The notes under the pieces were generated by a model, which worked only from the letters and a program-made list of their open reading frames with translations, had not been told where the DNA came from and ran no database searches. From an uncultured Eubacteriales bacterium (GTDB lineage Bacteria > Bacillota > Clostridia > Oscillospirales > Butyricicoccaceae), in contig CAKRRK010000002.1 in assembly GCA_934395135.1 (NCBI GenBank), positions 62,001-126,000 of the forward strand: a stretch of 64,000 nt of DNA. The letters run 5' to 3'. Shown piece by piece: positions 33,953 to 45,678 of this stretch. A program made the position numbers and the translations under genes. Position 1 is the stretch's first letter. Each line of letters starts with the position of its first letter.

Positions 33953-33979
33953 TTAGCACTCCAATCCATAGAGTGCTAA
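33953..33979 (-). promoter_or_regulatory. CIRCE operator (HrcA site) upstream of htpG
   Basis: TTAGCACTC-N9-GAGTGCTAA is a perfect CIRCE inverted repeat. It lies between the promoter and the htpG start, so HrcA (gene at 40837) should repress htpG. Confidence 0.92.
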
Positions 33980-33987
33980 CACTATAT

Positions 33988-34016
33988 ATCATAATACGCT
34001 TCGTTGGAAAAATCAA
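33988..34016 (-). promoter_or_regulatory. htpG promoter
   Basis: Leftward TTGATT (34016-34011), a 17-base spacer and TATGAT (33993-33988), ending eight bases before the CIRCE element. Confidence 0.7.
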
Positions 34017-34060
34017 TGGATAAATTGTAAATAAGGCTATTTTTTCCATCCTTCAAAAAT

Positions 34061-34101
34061 ATGCAGCCATGGCGCGGCTTTTTTCCGCGCCATGGCTGCA
34101 T
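34061..34101 (-). terminator. Terminator of the nitrilase gene
   Basis: A perfect 17-bp stem (34061-34077 with 34085-34101, core CAGCCATGGCGCGG) follows the nitrilase stop; a short T-run continues leftward. Confidence 0.7.
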
Positions 34102-34112
34102 GTTCCACCCTG

Positions 34113-34922
34113 TCATATCCTTTCTTGATATAACGCTTCCCGCCGGTTCTCCAACATCGGATTCTGCTCCCGCACCCGTTGGATTTCGGACAAGTCCACA
34201 TCCACCGGCAAAATGGCCTCTTCATAACCGCCGGAAGTCAGCACTACGCCATCCGGAGACACCGCAAGGGAGTGTCCCATAAACACCTTCGGGCTGATAT
34301 GGTTCGCCGCAATCACAAAAACACCGTTTTCAATGGCGCGGGTACGCACCAGGCTTTCCCAATGCACCACCTTGTTTCTGCCCCGCACAAATGCGGAAGG
34401 CGCCAAAATAATCTCCGCGCCCCGCAGCGCCTGTATGCGGGCGGTTTCGGGAAACCGCATATCATAACAGACAATCATCCCGATGGTTCCAAAAGGCGTA
34501 GCAACGGGGGTAAATAGTGTGTCCCCCGGCTCATAATAATCCGACTCCCTGTAATGGAAGGCATCGTATAAATGGGTTTTTCGATACGTTGCAATGATTT
34601 CCCCCTGGTCGCTCACCAATACCGTTGTATTATAGGATTTTTCCGCCGTAAACTGCTCGTTCATCCCAAAACACATCCACAGACCGTATTCCTTTGCAAG
34701 CTGCCGCATGCCGTCTGCAAACGGTCCGTCCAGCGGCTGACTGTTCGCCGCAATTTCCGCTTTGGACGTTCCGGCTTTCTGGTAATACATAAAATATTCG
34801 GGAAATATCACCATGTCGCCTTTTAAATATCCTTTTACGTTGTCCGCGGTTTTTTCCGCCTTTTGAAGGTTCTTTCTATAATCGTCTGTGGCGCAAAGCT
34901 GTGCCATAATAAATCTTGCCAT
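34113..34922 (-). CDS. Carbon-nitrogen hydrolase (nitrilase superfamily)
   Basis: The 269-residue protein has the Glu-Lys-Cys catalytic triad of nitrilase-superfamily amidases: Glu in VIFPEYFMYY, Lys in TYRKTHLYD, Cys in MIVCYDMRFPE. Closest in pattern are small cytoplasmic omega-amidase/Nit-type enzymes, which hydrolyse simple amides such as deaminated glutathione or ketoacid omega-amides. It is a single gene between htpG and a GIY-YIG gene on the same strand. Substrate not determinable. Confidence 0.88.
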   Translation of the reverse strand: MARFIMAQLCATDDYRKNLQKAEKTADNVKGYLKGDMVIFPEYFMYYQKAGTSKAEIAANSQPLDGPFADGMRQLAKEYGLWMCFGMNEQFTAEKSYNTTVLVSDQGEIIATYRKTHLYDAFHYRESDYYEPGDTLFTPVATPFGTIGMIVCYDMRFPETARIQALRGAEIILAPSAFVRGRNKVVHWESLVRTRAIENGVFVIAANHISPKVFMGHSLAVSPDGVVLTSGGYEEAILPVDVDLSEIQRVREQNPMLENRREALYQERI

Positions 34923-34940
34923 TGTATATACCTGCCTTAT

Positions 34941-35777
34941 TTATTCTGACGCTTCTTTTAACGTTTTTCCGTCGTTTGTCTTCCAGGCGGTCTGTCCGTT
35001 TGTGGATGTGCCGCGGACTACCGCCCCCGCTGCGGAGGGCGAGTTGAAAATATAATCCCGCTGGAATCTCCCGTTCTCTATGATGCGCTCTGCGATAAGC
35101 TGAGACCGCAGTCGGTGAAACGTATGATGTTGAAAGGATTCTGTAATGGTCTCTGTTACCTGAGAACCTTCCAGCACAACGAATCCTTCGCTGGTCTGAA
35201 CCGCCTTTGCCTGAACACCCTTGCTGTTTAAATAGAAATATTCGGTTTCCTTCCGTTCTTCCGCAATGGGTTCCAACACCTTGTATCCAAGCGTGTTAAT
35301 CAGCACCCGGATATTCTCAATGAATTCCTCCAGTTCCGCAACATCCGCCTCTTTCAGCACCGTATCCTTATAAGTATTTTTGGTCAGCACTTTATAGCGT
35401 TTCGTGCCGTCGGCGATCTCCACCAGCCGGTTTTCCAAATACCGGATAAAGGCTTTGTTTAAATCCCTTCCCACAAAAATAACGGCTTCTGTCCAATAAT
35501 ACGGCTCTTTCCCGCTGTTATAATCCCGGATATGCTGCAGCAAACGGTCTTTGATTCCCTCGGATTCGCCAATGTAAACGCTGTTTGTCCCATCGTCTTC
35601 CCGGCAAAACAAAAAATAGACCCCTGCGTTTTCAATATCTTTCCGCCGGCTTTTTAGAAGATCCTGCCGCGGCATCTTCACAGCTTTTCCGTTCCAGTTG
35701 GACAGTTCGGCCGTAATGGTGCCGTCCGCCGTGCCGTCTACCAGAAACAATTCGATCTTTCGTCCCCAAACTGCCAT
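34941..35777 (-). CDS. GIY-YIG nuclease-family protein with DUF4357
   Basis: The 278-residue protein has a GIY-YIG domain (about 48-140: GVYFLFCREDDGTNSVYIGES, Arg in KDRLLQH, Glu in YLENRLVEIA). A C-terminal DUF4357-like module follows (about 185-275: YFYLNSKGVQAKAVQTSEGFVVLEGS). The class appears in many bacteria as orphan proteins sometimes near restriction or defence genes; here there is no such neighbour. Catalytic residues look present. The biological role is unknown. Confidence 0.82.
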   Translation of the reverse strand: MAVWGRKIELFLVDGTADGTITAELSNWNGKAVKMPRQDLLKSRRKDIENAGVYFLFCREDDGTNSVYIGESEGIKDRLLQHIRDYNSGKEPYYWTEAVIFVGRDLNKAFIRYLENRLVEIADGTKRYKVLTKNTYKDTVLKEADVAELEEFIENIRVLINTLGYKVLEPIAEERKETEYFYLNSKGVQAKAVQTSEGFVVLEGSQVTETITESFQHHTFHRLRSQLIAERIIENGRFQRDYIFNSPSAAGAVVRGTSTNGQTAWKTNDGKTLKEASE

Positions 35778-35792
35778 AGCGCCCTCCTGTCG

Positions 35793-37151
35793 TCAGTTTT
35801 TCAAACTCTGCATCGGCGCTGGAATCCGGCCGCCCCGGTCGATAAATTTTTTGGGAGATCTCTGGTTCACTGCCATTACCGGCGCAGAACCCAAAAGTCC
35901 GCCAAATTCCACCCGATCTCCAACATCCTTCCCCCAGGCGGGAATGACCCGCACCGCCGTTGTCTTGGTGTTTACCACTCCGATGGCAATTTCGTCAGCA
36001 ATGATGCCGGAAATCACCTCTGCCGGCGTATACCCCGGAATGGCGATCATATCCAGCCCTACGGAGCAGACCGCCGTCATCGCTTCCAGCTTGTCAAATG
36101 TCAGGGAACCGCATTCCGCTGCGGCAATCATCCCTTCGTCCTCCGACACCGGAATAAATGCGCCGGACAGACCACCTACGCTGGAAGACGCCATCACGCC
36201 GCCTTTCTTCACTGCGTCGTTGAGCATCGCAAGAACCGCTGTTGTGCCATGAGCGCCGCAGCAATCCAGCCCTACTTCCTCTAAAATCCGGGCGACGGAA
36301 TCTCCCACCGCCGGAGTCGGAGCAAGCGATAAGTCCACAATGCCAAAAGGGATGCCCAGCCGCTGCGATGCAAGCGTTCCCACCAGCTGCCCCATCCGCG
36401 TTATTTTAAACGCCGTCTTCTTAATGATTTCCGCCACTTCGCTGATGGAGCAGTCTCCTGCCCGGCGAATGGCTTTTTGCACAACCCCCGGTCCGGAAAC
36501 TCCCACGTTGATCACACACTCCGGCTCGCCGATGCCGTGAAACGCCCCTGCCATAAACGGGTTGTCCTCCACCGCGTTGGCAAACACCACCAGCTTGGCA
36601 CAGCCAAGCGATCCTCTGTCCTTCGTCCGTTCCGCCGTTTCTTTGACAATCTGCCCCATCTGCTTTACCGCGTCCAGATTGATTCCTGCTTTGGTGGATG
36701 CTACATTGACCGAAGCGCACACATTTTCCGTTACCGCCAGAGCCTCTGGAATGGAATGGAGAAGAATCTCATCCCCTTTGGAAAATCCCTTCTGCACCAG
36801 CGCGGAAAATCCTCCGATAAAGTTTACACCGGTGGCTTCTGCCGCCCGGTCCAGCGCCTTGGCAAGGGGCACATAGCTGTTCGCCCTGCAGGTCGCGCCT
36901 ACCATTGCAATGGGCGTGACGGAAATGCGCTTGTGAATAATCGGTATCCCCAGTTCGCCTTCAATGGCCTCTCCGGTTGCTACCAGATCCTCGGCACAGC
37001 GTGCCACTTTGTCATAAATTTTGTCCGCAAGAACCTCCACGTCATCCGCCGCCAGATCCCGCAAGGAAATTCCCATTGTGATCGTGCGGATGTCCAAATG
37101 TTCTTCCTCAATCATTTTTATGGTTTCTAAAATATCATATGTATTGATCAT
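35793..37151 (-). CDS. UPF0210 / DUF711 (PFL-like fold) protein
   Basis: The 452-residue protein matches the UPF0210 family: [25 protein letters not shown] at the start, [37 protein letters not shown] and [11 protein letters not shown]. The fold resembles pyruvate formate-lyase, but no glycyl-radical motif is visible. It is conserved together with the small ACT protein encoded just upstream; the pair is thought to sense or act on a small metabolite, function unproven. ATG 37151 is chosen because TAGGTGG precedes it. Confidence 0.88.
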   Translation of the reverse strand: MINTYDILETIKMIEEEHLDIRTITMGISLRDLAADDVEVLADKIYDKVARCAEDLVATGEAIEGELGIPIIHKRISVTPIAMVGATCRANSYVPLAKALDRAAEATGVNFIGGFSALVQKGFSKGDEILLHSIPEALAVTENVCASVNVASTKAGINLDAVKQMGQIVKETAERTKDRGSLGCAKLVVFANAVEDNPFMAGAFHGIGEPECVINVGVSGPGVVQKAIRRAGDCSISEVAEIIKKTAFKITRMGQLVGTLASQRLGIPFGIVDLSLAPTPAVGDSVARILEEVGLDCCGAHGTTAVLAMLNDAVKKGGVMASSSVGGLSGAFIPVSEDEGMIAAAECGSLTFDKLEAMTAVCSVGLDMIAIPGYTPAEVISGIIADEIAIGVVNTKTTAVRVIPAWGKDVGDRVEFGGLLGSAPVMAVNQRSPKKFIDRGGRIPAPMQSLKN

Positions 37152-37160
37152 GGGCGCCAC

Positions 37161-37430
37161 CTAAATCCTGTGCATCGCGTTAAAAATATCTTCATGCATC
37201 GTATGTACCTTCATCTGCAATTCCTCGCCCGCTTTGTCCAGCGCTTTGGCAAGACCCTGGCACCCTGCTTTGCAGCCGGAAATATCCACCAGCACAATCA
37301 TAGCAAACATATCCTTCAGGACATTCTGCTGGATATCAATGATATTGGCCCCGTTTTCAAATAAAGCGGCGGAGATCTTCGCCACAATCCCCGGCTTGTC
37401 TTTTCCTACTACCGTTACTACCGCGCGCAT
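37161..37430 (-). CDS. ACT domain protein (UPF0237)
   Basis: The 89-residue protein is a single ACT domain ([43 protein letters not shown]). ACT modules bind amino acids and regulate enzymes. Its conserved partner is the UPF0210 gene nine bases downstream. The ATG lies within the end of hemW, with AGGAGG upstream. Confidence 0.9.
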   Translation of the reverse strand: MRAVVTVVGKDKPGIVAKISAALFENGANIIDIQQNVLKDMFAMIVLVDISGCKAGCQGLAKALDKAGEELQMKVHTMHEDIFNAMHRI

Positions 37431-38563
37431 ATTGTTTCCTCCTTGTCGGCTGTCAGGAGCTCGGTCAAAATGGCGTTGGAAACCAGAAACCCCGGTTCCG
37501 TCAGCCGCCATCGCCCGGCTTCCAGCGCTGTATATCCAGCCTGTTCATATCGTTGTAATGTTTCTTCTATCTTATCAAACGGCTTGGAAAACCGCTCTTC
37601 AAATTCTTTTTTCTCAATGCCCCGGCGCAGCCGAAGTCCCAGCATAATGTATTCTTCATCGCTGCCGGCGGTTTCATCCGCCTCCGGCACGGCAATGGCG
37701 CCGCCCTGCAGAAAGCGATTCAAATCCCTGGGGTATGAATACCGGCGGCCGGAAAAAAAGGAATGCGCCCCCGGCCCAAATCCAAGATAGGGCTGTAACG
37801 TCCAGTATTTCAGATTGTGCCGGCTTTCAAAGCCCGGTTTTGCGAAGTTGGAAATCTCATAATGGACATAGCCCGCTGCCCGCAGCTTCCTGCAAAGATC
37901 CAGATACATATCCGCCTGTATATCGTCGTCCGGGAGCTTCTCCCGCTCTGCAAACAGCGGTGTACCTGGTTCCGCCTTCAACCCATAGGCGGAAATGTGC
38001 TGCGGCTGAAGCTCCAGCAATTTCTCCAGCGTCTCGGCGGCATGGTTTACGGTTTGCCCCGGCAGACCATACATCATATCCACACTGATGTTGTCATATC
38101 CCGCCGCCTGCGCGGCCAAATATGCTTCCTTCGCCTGCGCGTAAGTATGCGCCCGGCCCAGTGCCGCAAGCTCCCGGTCCGATGCGGACTGTATGCCAAG
38201 GGACACGCGGTTAAATCCCTGCCGCCTGGTTTCTTCAAAAAACTTCCGGCTGCCACTGTCGGGATTTGCTTCCAGCGTGATTTCCGCCGTTTCTGTCACC
38301 GCCATGCGCCGGCGCACCGCATTCAAAATCTGTCCCATCGCCTCGCTTCCGGCAAAGGACGGTGTCCCGCCGCCAAGGTAAACAGTGTCCGCCGCATACC
38401 CTGCCAGATCTTCTCCGGCAGACTGTATCTGTCCGCACAGAGCGGCTGTATAGGCGGGAATCCATTCCCGTTTTTCTACCGAGTAAAAGTCGCAGTATCT
38501 GCATTTTCGTATGCAAAATGGTATGTGAATGTACACGCCCAAAGGCTTTTGGTTATTCCTCAT
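37418..38563 (-). CDS. hemW: Radical SAM protein HemW (heme chaperone-like)
   Basis: The 381-residue protein has the radical-SAM cluster [31 protein letters not shown] and GVQSASD-like motif (SLGIQSASD), plus a C-terminal HemN-C winged region. HemW proteins carry heme rather than act as coproporphyrinogen oxidase. It lies directly downstream of lepA with an 11-base overlap, the common lepA-hemW order of Firmicutes, where the pair often precedes hrcA-grpE-dnaK-dnaJ. Confidence 0.92.
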   Translation of the reverse strand: MRNNQKPLGVYIHIPFCIRKCRYCDFYSVEKREWIPAYTAALCGQIQSAGEDLAGYAADTVYLGGGTPSFAGSEAMGQILNAVRRRMAVTETAEITLEANPDSGSRKFFEETRRQGFNRVSLGIQSASDRELAALGRAHTYAQAKEAYLAAQAAGYDNISVDMMYGLPGQTVNHAAETLEKLLELQPQHISAYGLKAEPGTPLFAEREKLPDDDIQADMYLDLCRKLRAAGYVHYEISNFAKPGFESRHNLKYWTLQPYLGFGPGAHSFFSGRRYSYPRDLNRFLQGGAIAVPEADETAGSDEEYIMLGLRLRRGIEKKEFEERFSKPFDKIEETLQRYEQAGYTALEAGRWRLTEPGFLVSNAILTELLTADKEETICAR

Positions 38564-40361
38564 CCAGCTTCAGCACCGCCATAAACGCCTCTGTCGGCAC
38601 CTGCACCGTGCCAAGGCTGCGCATCTTCTTTTTGCCTTCCTTCTGCTTTTCCAACAGCTTCTTCTTTCGGGTGATATCGCCGCCGTAGCACTTTGCCAGC
38701 ACATCCTTCCGCATTGCCTTTACGGTTTCCCGCGCGATGATTTTCCCGCCGATGGCCGCCTGAATCGGCACCTCAAACAATTGTCTCGGTATATTTTCCT
38801 TCAACTTTTCGCAAATGCGCCTCGCTCTGCCATACGCCTTTTCCCGATGGGCGATAAAGCTGAGCGCGTCCACCTGATCCCCATTTAACAGCATATCCAC
38901 TTTTACAAGATCGCTGTCCCGGTAATCCAAAAATTCGTAATCCAGCGACGCGTATCCCTTGGTCCTGGCTTTAAGGGCGTCAAAAAAGTCATAAATAATC
39001 TCGTTCAGAGGCATGTGATAATGCAGTTCCACCAAGTGGGTGTCCAGATACTGCATATCTTTAAATTCTCCCCGGCGCTCCTGGCACATGGGCATAATGT
39101 TTCCCACAAAGTCCGGAGGCGCGATGATGGATGCTTTCACAAACGGTTCCCGCGCACAGGCAACTTCTCCGGCGTCGGGATACTCATGAGGATTATCAAT
39201 ATACGAAACTGTCCCATCCGTCCGTTCAATTTCATAAATAACCGACGGCAGCGTCGTAACCAAATCCAGATCGAACTCCCGTTCCAGCCGTTCCTGGATA
39301 ATCTCCATATGGAGCATTCCCAGAAATCCGCAGCGGAAACCAAAGCCCAGCGCCACCGAAGATTCCGGCGCAAAGGAAAGCGCCGCATCATTGAGCTGAA
39401 GTTTCTCCAGTGCGTCCCTCAGATCGGGATATTTGGATCCATCCTCCGTATAAATACCGCAATATACCATTGGCTGCGCCGGACGGTATCCGGGCAGCGC
39501 GGCGGCGGCCGGCCGTGCCGCTTCCGTTACAGTGTCTCCCACTCGGGTGTCCTTGACATTTTTAATGGACGCGGTGAAATATCCTACTTCTCCGGCACAA
39601 AGATCCTCCGTCGCCTCCATGCCAAGCGGCCGCAGATAGCCGCACTCCAGCACCTGAAATTCCGCGCCGGTGGCCATCATTTTCACCTTCATCCCCGACC
39701 GCAAAGTGCCTTCTAAAATACGCATGTATACAATAACCCCAACGTATGGGTCATACTGGCTGTCAAATATCAGCGCCTTCAGCGGCGCCTCCGCATCGCC
39801 TTTGGGCGACGGTATATTCTGCACAATGTCCTCCAGCACCGCTTCAATATTTTGTCCAAGCTTGGCGGAAATCTCCGGCGCGTCCGCCGCCGGCAGCCCG
39901 ATAATGTCTTCTACCTCCTGCTTGGCCTTTTTGGGGTCCGCCGCCGGCAGGTCAACTTTGTTGAACACCGGCAGAATTTCCAGATTATGGTCCAAGGCAA
40001 GATAGGTATTGGCCAAGGTCTGGGCCTCAATCCCCTGGGAAGAATCCACCACCAGTACCGCACCCTCACAGGCAGCCAGAGAACGGGATACCTCATAGTT
40101 AAAATCCACATGCCCCGGCGTGTCAATTAAATTCATCGCATAGGTTTTCCCATCCGCCGCTGCATAATCCATCCGCACGGCTCTGGCCTTTATCGTAATG
40201 CCCCGTTCCCGTTCCAAGTCCATATTGTCCAGCAGCTGATCCGCCATTTCCCGGCTTGTCACCGCGTTGCATTGCTCCAGCAACCGGTCTGCCAGCGTGG
40301 ATTTCCCATGGTCAATGTGGGCAATGATCGAAAAATTCCGGATCAGAGATTGGTCCTTCAT
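38553..40361 (-). CDS. lepA: Elongation factor 4 (LepA)
   Basis: The 602-residue translational GTPase has G1 [18 protein letters not shown]3 [15 protein letters not shown] and G4 [10 protein letters not shown]. It also has EF-G-like domains II, III and V and the LepA-specific C-terminal domain ending [17 protein letters not shown]. It acts on stalled or initiating ribosomes at the membrane. GAAGGAGG precedes the ATG. The promoter lies about 300 bases upstream, leaving a long leader. Confidence 0.97.
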   Translation of the reverse strand: MKDQSLIRNFSIIAHIDHGKSTLADRLLEQCNAVTSREMADQLLDNMDLERERGITIKARAVRMDYAAADGKTYAMNLIDTPGHVDFNYEVSRSLAACEGAVLVVDSSQGIEAQTLANTYLALDHNLEILPVFNKVDLPAADPKKAKQEVEDIIGLPAADAPEISAKLGQNIEAVLEDIVQNIPSPKGDAEAPLKALIFDSQYDPYVGVIVYMRILEGTLRSGMKVKMMATGAEFQVLECGYLRPLGMEATEDLCAGEVGYFTASIKNVKDTRVGDTVTEAARPAAAALPGYRPAQPMVYCGIYTEDGSKYPDLRDALEKLQLNDAALSFAPESSVALGFGFRCGFLGMLHMEIIQERLEREFDLDLVTTLPSVIYEIERTDGTVSYIDNPHEYPDAGEVACAREPFVKASIIAPPDFVGNIMPMCQERRGEFKDMQYLDTHLVELHYHMPLNEIIYDFFDALKARTKGYASLDYEFLDYRDSDLVKVDMLLNGDQVDALSFIAHREKAYGRARRICEKLKENIPRQLFEVPIQAAIGGKIIARETVKAMRKDVLAKCYGGDITRKKKLLEKQKEGKKKMRSLGTVQVPTEAFMAVLKLDEE

Positions 40362-40600
40362 TGTCGTATCCTCCTTCGCAGTTTACCGTCTGCGCCCGCT
40401 TTATAAAAAACACCGGCGGCACGGCATCGTTTGCAAGGGCGCTCCGCCTTGTTCCATTTTCGGCACCCTTGACAGGGGCCCTTTCTTCCCGCCTCTCGCT
40501 CTCCTAAAAACAAGAAGCGGCGCATCCTCCCGGTGCATGCGCATTGCCGATTGTTCGCCGGACAATTCGCCGCCAAACTACCGCAGTTTTTTAGATGCAT
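40358..40600 (-). CDS. Candidate cysteine-rich small protein in the lepA leader
   Basis: An 80-codon frame fills most of the lepA leader and its TGA overlaps the lepA ATG. It has seven cysteines, including CQGC and CKRC nine residues apart (a zinc-ribbon-like spacing), and a basic tail (KLRRRIRQ). The ATG at 40600 has only a weak ribosome site (AGAG). I do not recognise it. It could equally be non-coding leader sequence. Confidence 0.3.
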   Translation of the reverse strand: MHLKNCGSLAANCPANNRQCACTGRMRRFLFLGEREAGRKGPCQGCRKWNKAERPCKRCRAAGVFYKAGADGKLRRRIRQ

Positions 40601-40664
40601 ACTCTGTTTTGCGCTTTATTTTCCAAGGATAAATGTTATTTTTTCAAAAGAAAGAATCAAGCAT

Positions 40665-40693
40665 ATTATAGCACCAAACCCCTCTCTCCACAA
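40665..40693 (-). promoter_or_regulatory. Promoter of the lepA-hemW operon
   Basis: Leftward TTGTGG (40693-40688), 17 bases and TATAAT (40670-40665) with an extended TGC just before the -10. The leader to lepA would be about 300 bases. Confidence 0.6.
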
Positions 40694-40755
40694 TAAAATC
40701 TTGTATAAAATAAAGACAGTTTGTAAATTTTTTATCCCTTCCGCTTCATATCCTC

Positions 40756-40784
40756 TTGACAATGGATACGACTGGTGGTAAATT
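40756..40784 (+). promoter_or_regulatory. Promoter of the hrcA-grpE-dnaK-dnaJ operon
   Basis: TTGACA (40756-40761), 17 bases and TAAATT (40779-40784) with TGG directly before the -10. The CIRCE element follows five bases later. Confidence 0.75.
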
Positions 40785-40788
40785 AAAT

Positions 40789-40815
40789 TTAGCACTCAGG
40801 TCTTTCGAGTGCTAA
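40789..40815 (+). promoter_or_regulatory. CIRCE operator of the dnaK operon
   Basis: TTAGCACTC-N9-GAGTGCTAA is a perfect match, located between the promoter and hrcA. It gives autorepression by HrcA, relieved by heat through GroE in known systems. Confidence 0.95.
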
Positions 40816-40836
40816 ATGATTTGTGAGGGGAGCTTT

Positions 40837-41895
40837 ATGGAACTTTCAGAACGAAAGAAGCAGATATTAAAAACGGTCATCGGCGAATATATCAAGACCG
40901 CCGAGCCAGTGGGTTCCAAAGCACTGGCAAACCGGCCGGAACTCCCCTATTCCTCCGCCACCATCCGAAACGAGATGAGCGAACTCGAGGAACTGGGCTT
41001 TTTGGAAAAGCCCCACACTTCCGCCGGGCGCGTCCCCTCCCACAAAGGCTACCGCCTTTATGTGGATGAGTTGATGGGACAGCCTGCCCTTCCCCCGGAC
41101 GAAATCGAAGAAATCAATCAGCTTACCTCTTTAAAAGTGAAAGAGCTGGATAAACTCATTAATGAAGCCGGCAAACTTATTGCCAAGCTGACGGAATATA
41201 CCACTGTCGCTGTTACGCCGGTTCTGCAGGATGCGGTCATAAAAAAATTCGAAATCATCTATGTATCCGGCACCAATTTCGTTATTGTTGTGGTAATGGG
41301 CACCGGCGGCGTCAAAAGCAAACTCATCAAAACCGCGGCGGATGTTTCCAAGGACGAGGCCGACCTTCTTACCTATGTACTGAACCAGACGCTCACCGAT
41401 ATTCCGATTCAATCGATTACGGCGGAACGGTTTGATATCGTGAGCCGGGCAGCGGGGCTTACTCCGCTGATCGCGCCGGTGGCGGAATACATTGCAGAGC
41501 TGATTGACGAACTGGGCACCCATAAATTGTTCCTGCAGGGCGCTTCGAAGCTGCTTTCCTATCCGGAATACAGCGACGCCCATAAGGCGCAGGAGTTGCT
41601 GGATTTTATTTCCGATGATAAAAACGTCGCCTCTCTTACCCCCTACCAGACAGAAATCGACGGCGTCAAAATCGCCATCGGCAACGAAAATGGGCAAGGC
41701 CCTCTGTCGGATACCAGCATGATCTACGCTTCCTACCACATTGGCAATGTGGGCCGCGGCATCATCGGCATTGTCGGCCCCACAAGGATGGATTACGCCA
41801 GCGTTTCGGCACGATTGTCCCTGTTTGCGAAAAAGCTGAACAAACTCATTGCCGAAACCTTTCTTGACGATGAAAATGAAAACGATACAAAATAA
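40837..41895 (+). CDS. hrcA: Heat-inducible transcription repressor HrcA
   Basis: The 352-residue repressor has the N-terminal winged helix (RKKQILKTVIGEYIKTAEPVGSKAL, SSATIRNEMSELEELGFLEKPHTSAGRVPS) and the GAF-like and dimerisation domains. ATG 40837 has GAGGGGAG upstream; an earlier in-frame ATG at 40816 touches the CIRCE element. It controls this operon and htpG. Confidence 0.96.
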   Translation: MELSERKKQILKTVIGEYIKTAEPVGSKALANRPELPYSSATIRNEMSELEELGFLEKPHTSAGRVPSHKGYRLYVDELMGQPALPPDEIEEINQLTSLKVKELDKLINEAGKLIAKLTEYTTVAVTPVLQDAVIKKFEIIYVSGTNFVIVVVMGTGGVKSKLIKTAADVSKDEADLLTYVLNQTLTDIPIQSITAERFDIVSRAAGLTPLIAPVAEYIAELIDELGTHKLFLQGASKLLSYPEYSDAHKAQELLDFISDDKNVASLTPYQTEIDGVKIAIGNENGQGPLSDTSMIYASYHIGNVGRGIIGIVGPTRMDYASVSARLSLFAKKLNKLIAETFLDDENENDTK

Positions 41896-41910
41896 GCCGG
41901 AGGCAAAATT

Positions 41911-42450
41911 ATGGCAAAAAAAGAAAAGCAAACCGTAACGCAGGATTCCTTAAAAAACCAGGCGGATCTTCCGGAGCCGGATACCCAGGAACCCCCGGAG
42001 CCGGCGGAAACCCCAGCGGAGGACCTGCAAAAAAAATACGACGAATTGAACGATCGTTATATGCGGATGGCCGCGGAATATGACAATTTCCGCAAGCGCA
42101 CGGCAAAAGAACATCAGACGATCCATTCCGACGCGGTTTCCTATGCGGCAAAGGCGCTTCTCCCCGTGTATGATAACCTGGAGCGGGCACTGAAGCAGGA
42201 AAGCAGCGATGAGGAATATAAAAAGGGCGTCGAGCTGGTTATGCGGCAGCTCACCGAGTCCTTTCAAAGCATTCAGGTCACGGAAATTCCCATTGTGTCC
42301 GGCGATGCGTTTGATCCCAACTTGGCAGAGGCTGTCATGCATGTCGAAGATGACGCTTTTGGCGAAAACCAAGTGGCAGAAGTTTTTCAGAAAGGGTTCC
42401 GCATTGGCGACAAAATTGTCCGCCACGCAATCGTGAAGGTTGCAAACTAA
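41911..42450 (+). CDS. grpE: Nucleotide exchange factor GrpE
   Basis: The 179-residue protein has a disordered acidic N-terminus, a long helix (about 45-100, DRYMRMAAEYDNFRKRTAKE) and the C-terminal beta domain (HVEDDAFGENQVAEVFQKGFRIGDKIVRHAIVKVAN). It releases ADP from DnaK. It lies 15 bases after hrcA. Confidence 0.95.
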   Translation: MAKKEKQTVTQDSLKNQADLPEPDTQEPPEPAETPAEDLQKKYDELNDRYMRMAAEYDNFRKRTAKEHQTIHSDAVSYAAKALLPVYDNLERALKQESSDEEYKKGVELVMRQLTESFQSIQVTEIPIVSGDAFDPNLAEAVMHVEDDAFGENQVAEVFQKGFRIGDKIVRHAIVKVAN

Positions 42451-42471
42451 TTACTTTGTAAAATAATATGA

Positions 42472-44340
<1,869 letters not shown>

Positions 44341-44359
44341 GCAATATCCGGCAAATAAA

Positions 44360-44387
44360 ATGTAGGGGACGGTTCTGTCCCCTACAT
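44360..44387. terminator. Hairpin between dnaK and dnaJ (attenuator or processing site)
   Basis: An 11-bp perfect stem (ATGTAGGGGAC / GTCCCCTACAT) with a 6-base loop and no long T-run. It could partly terminate or protect the dnaK part of the transcript, giving more DnaK than DnaJ. Confidence 0.45.
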
Positions 44388-44412
44388 ATTTCCGTTTTGG
44401 AGTGGAGTATAC

Positions 44413-45579
44413 ATGGCAGAAAAAAAAGATTATTACGAAGTCCTTGGCGTTTCCAAAACCGCTTCAGAGGATGAAATTAAAAAGGCATACCGGGTTCTTG
44501 CCAAAAAATATCACCCGGACTTAAACAAAGATAACCCGGAAGCGGCGGAAAAATTCAAGGAAGCATCCGAGGCTCACGCCGTTTTATCTGACAAGGAGAA
44601 GCGGCAGCGCTACGATCAGTTTGGCTTTGCCGGCGTCGATCCGTCCTATGGAGGCGGCGCAGGCGGTGCGGGCGGTTTTGGCTTTGATGATATCGACCTC
44701 GGAGATATTTTCGGCAGCTTTTTCGGCGGCGCATTTGGCGGCGGCCGGCAAAGCGGCCGCCGTGCCAACGCCCCGCGAAAAGGCGACAGCCTGCAAAAAA
44801 ACATCATGCTGTCCTTTGAAGAAGCCGCTTTCGGCTGCGAAAAGGAAATTCGCATCGACCGCATTGAAAATTGCGAGGAATGCGCTGGTACCGGTGCCAA
44901 AAAGGGCACTGCGCCCCAAACCTGCGCCCATTGCCGCGGCACGGGCCAGGTAACCCAAACGCAGCGAACTCCCCTTGGTGTTTTTCAGACCACAGGAGCA
45001 TGTCCCCATTGCCGCGGCACCGGTAAAATTGTAAAAGATCCCTGTTCCAAATGCGGCGGCAGCGGCAAAGTGCGCAAATCCCGCACCCTGTCCGTCAAAA
45101 TCCCCGCCGGCATTGATGATGGGCAGAGCGTATCCCTGCGAGGACAGGGCTGCGCCGGAGAAAACGGCGGACCGGCCGGCGATGTCATCGTTACCATTGG
45201 CATCCGCCCCCATCCCATTTTCACCAGACAGGGCTATGATGTTCACTGTGATATCCCCGTCACCTTTGCCCAGGCGGCATTGGGCGACAAGCTGATTGTC
45301 CCCACCATCGACGGAAAAATTGAATACGCTATGCCGGAAGGCACTCAGCCGGGCACGGTATTCCGGCTGAAAGGCAAAGGTATTAAGGCGGTCACCGGCC
45401 GGGGTCGGGGCGATCAGTACGTCCGCGTCAATATTGAGGTTCCCAAAAACCTCACGCCAAAACAAAAGGATCTTCTCCGAGAATTTGACCGCGGCGCAAC
45501 GGAAGAAAATCACCCCCAAAAGAAAAATTTCCGGGATACCTGGAACCGAATCAAGAAAAACATCAAAGATTCCCTGTAA
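44413..45579 (+). CDS. dnaJ: Co-chaperone DnaJ
   Basis: The 388-residue protein has the J domain (residues 4-70, YHPDLNKD with the HPD motif) and a Gly/Phe-rich linker. Four zinc motifs follow ([32 protein letters not shown]), then the substrate-binding C-terminal domains. It stimulates DnaK ATPase. The operon appears to end near here; no strong terminator is seen directly after the stop. Confidence 0.97.
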   Translation: MAEKKDYYEVLGVSKTASEDEIKKAYRVLAKKYHPDLNKDNPEAAEKFKEASEAHAVLSDKEKRQRYDQFGFAGVDPSYGGGAGGAGGFGFDDIDLGDIFGSFFGGAFGGGRQSGRRANAPRKGDSLQKNIMLSFEEAAFGCEKEIRIDRIENCEECAGTGAKKGTAPQTCAHCRGTGQVTQTQRTPLGVFQTTGACPHCRGTGKIVKDPCSKCGGSGKVRKSRTLSVKIPAGIDDGQSVSLRGQGCAGENGGPAGDVIVTIGIRPHPIFTRQGYDVHCDIPVTFAQAALGDKLIVPTIDGKIEYAMPEGTQPGTVFRLKGKGIKAVTGRGRGDQYVRVNIEVPKNLTPKQKDLLREFDRGATEENHPQKKNFRDTWNRIKKNIKDSL

Positions 45580-45678
45580 GGAAATGCGCTTGTTTTGCTA
45601 TGCCACCCTTGCCGCAGAGCGTCATTCGCCTGCGGATGTGCCGTGCCTGTCCTTGCAGAGCAGGGTTTGGAGAATGTT

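Noticed and set aside
33921..34049. N-terminal extension of htpG
   Set aside because: It would translate through the CIRCE element and the -10 region; the MAKKQFKAESKRLLDL start has a proper ribosome site.
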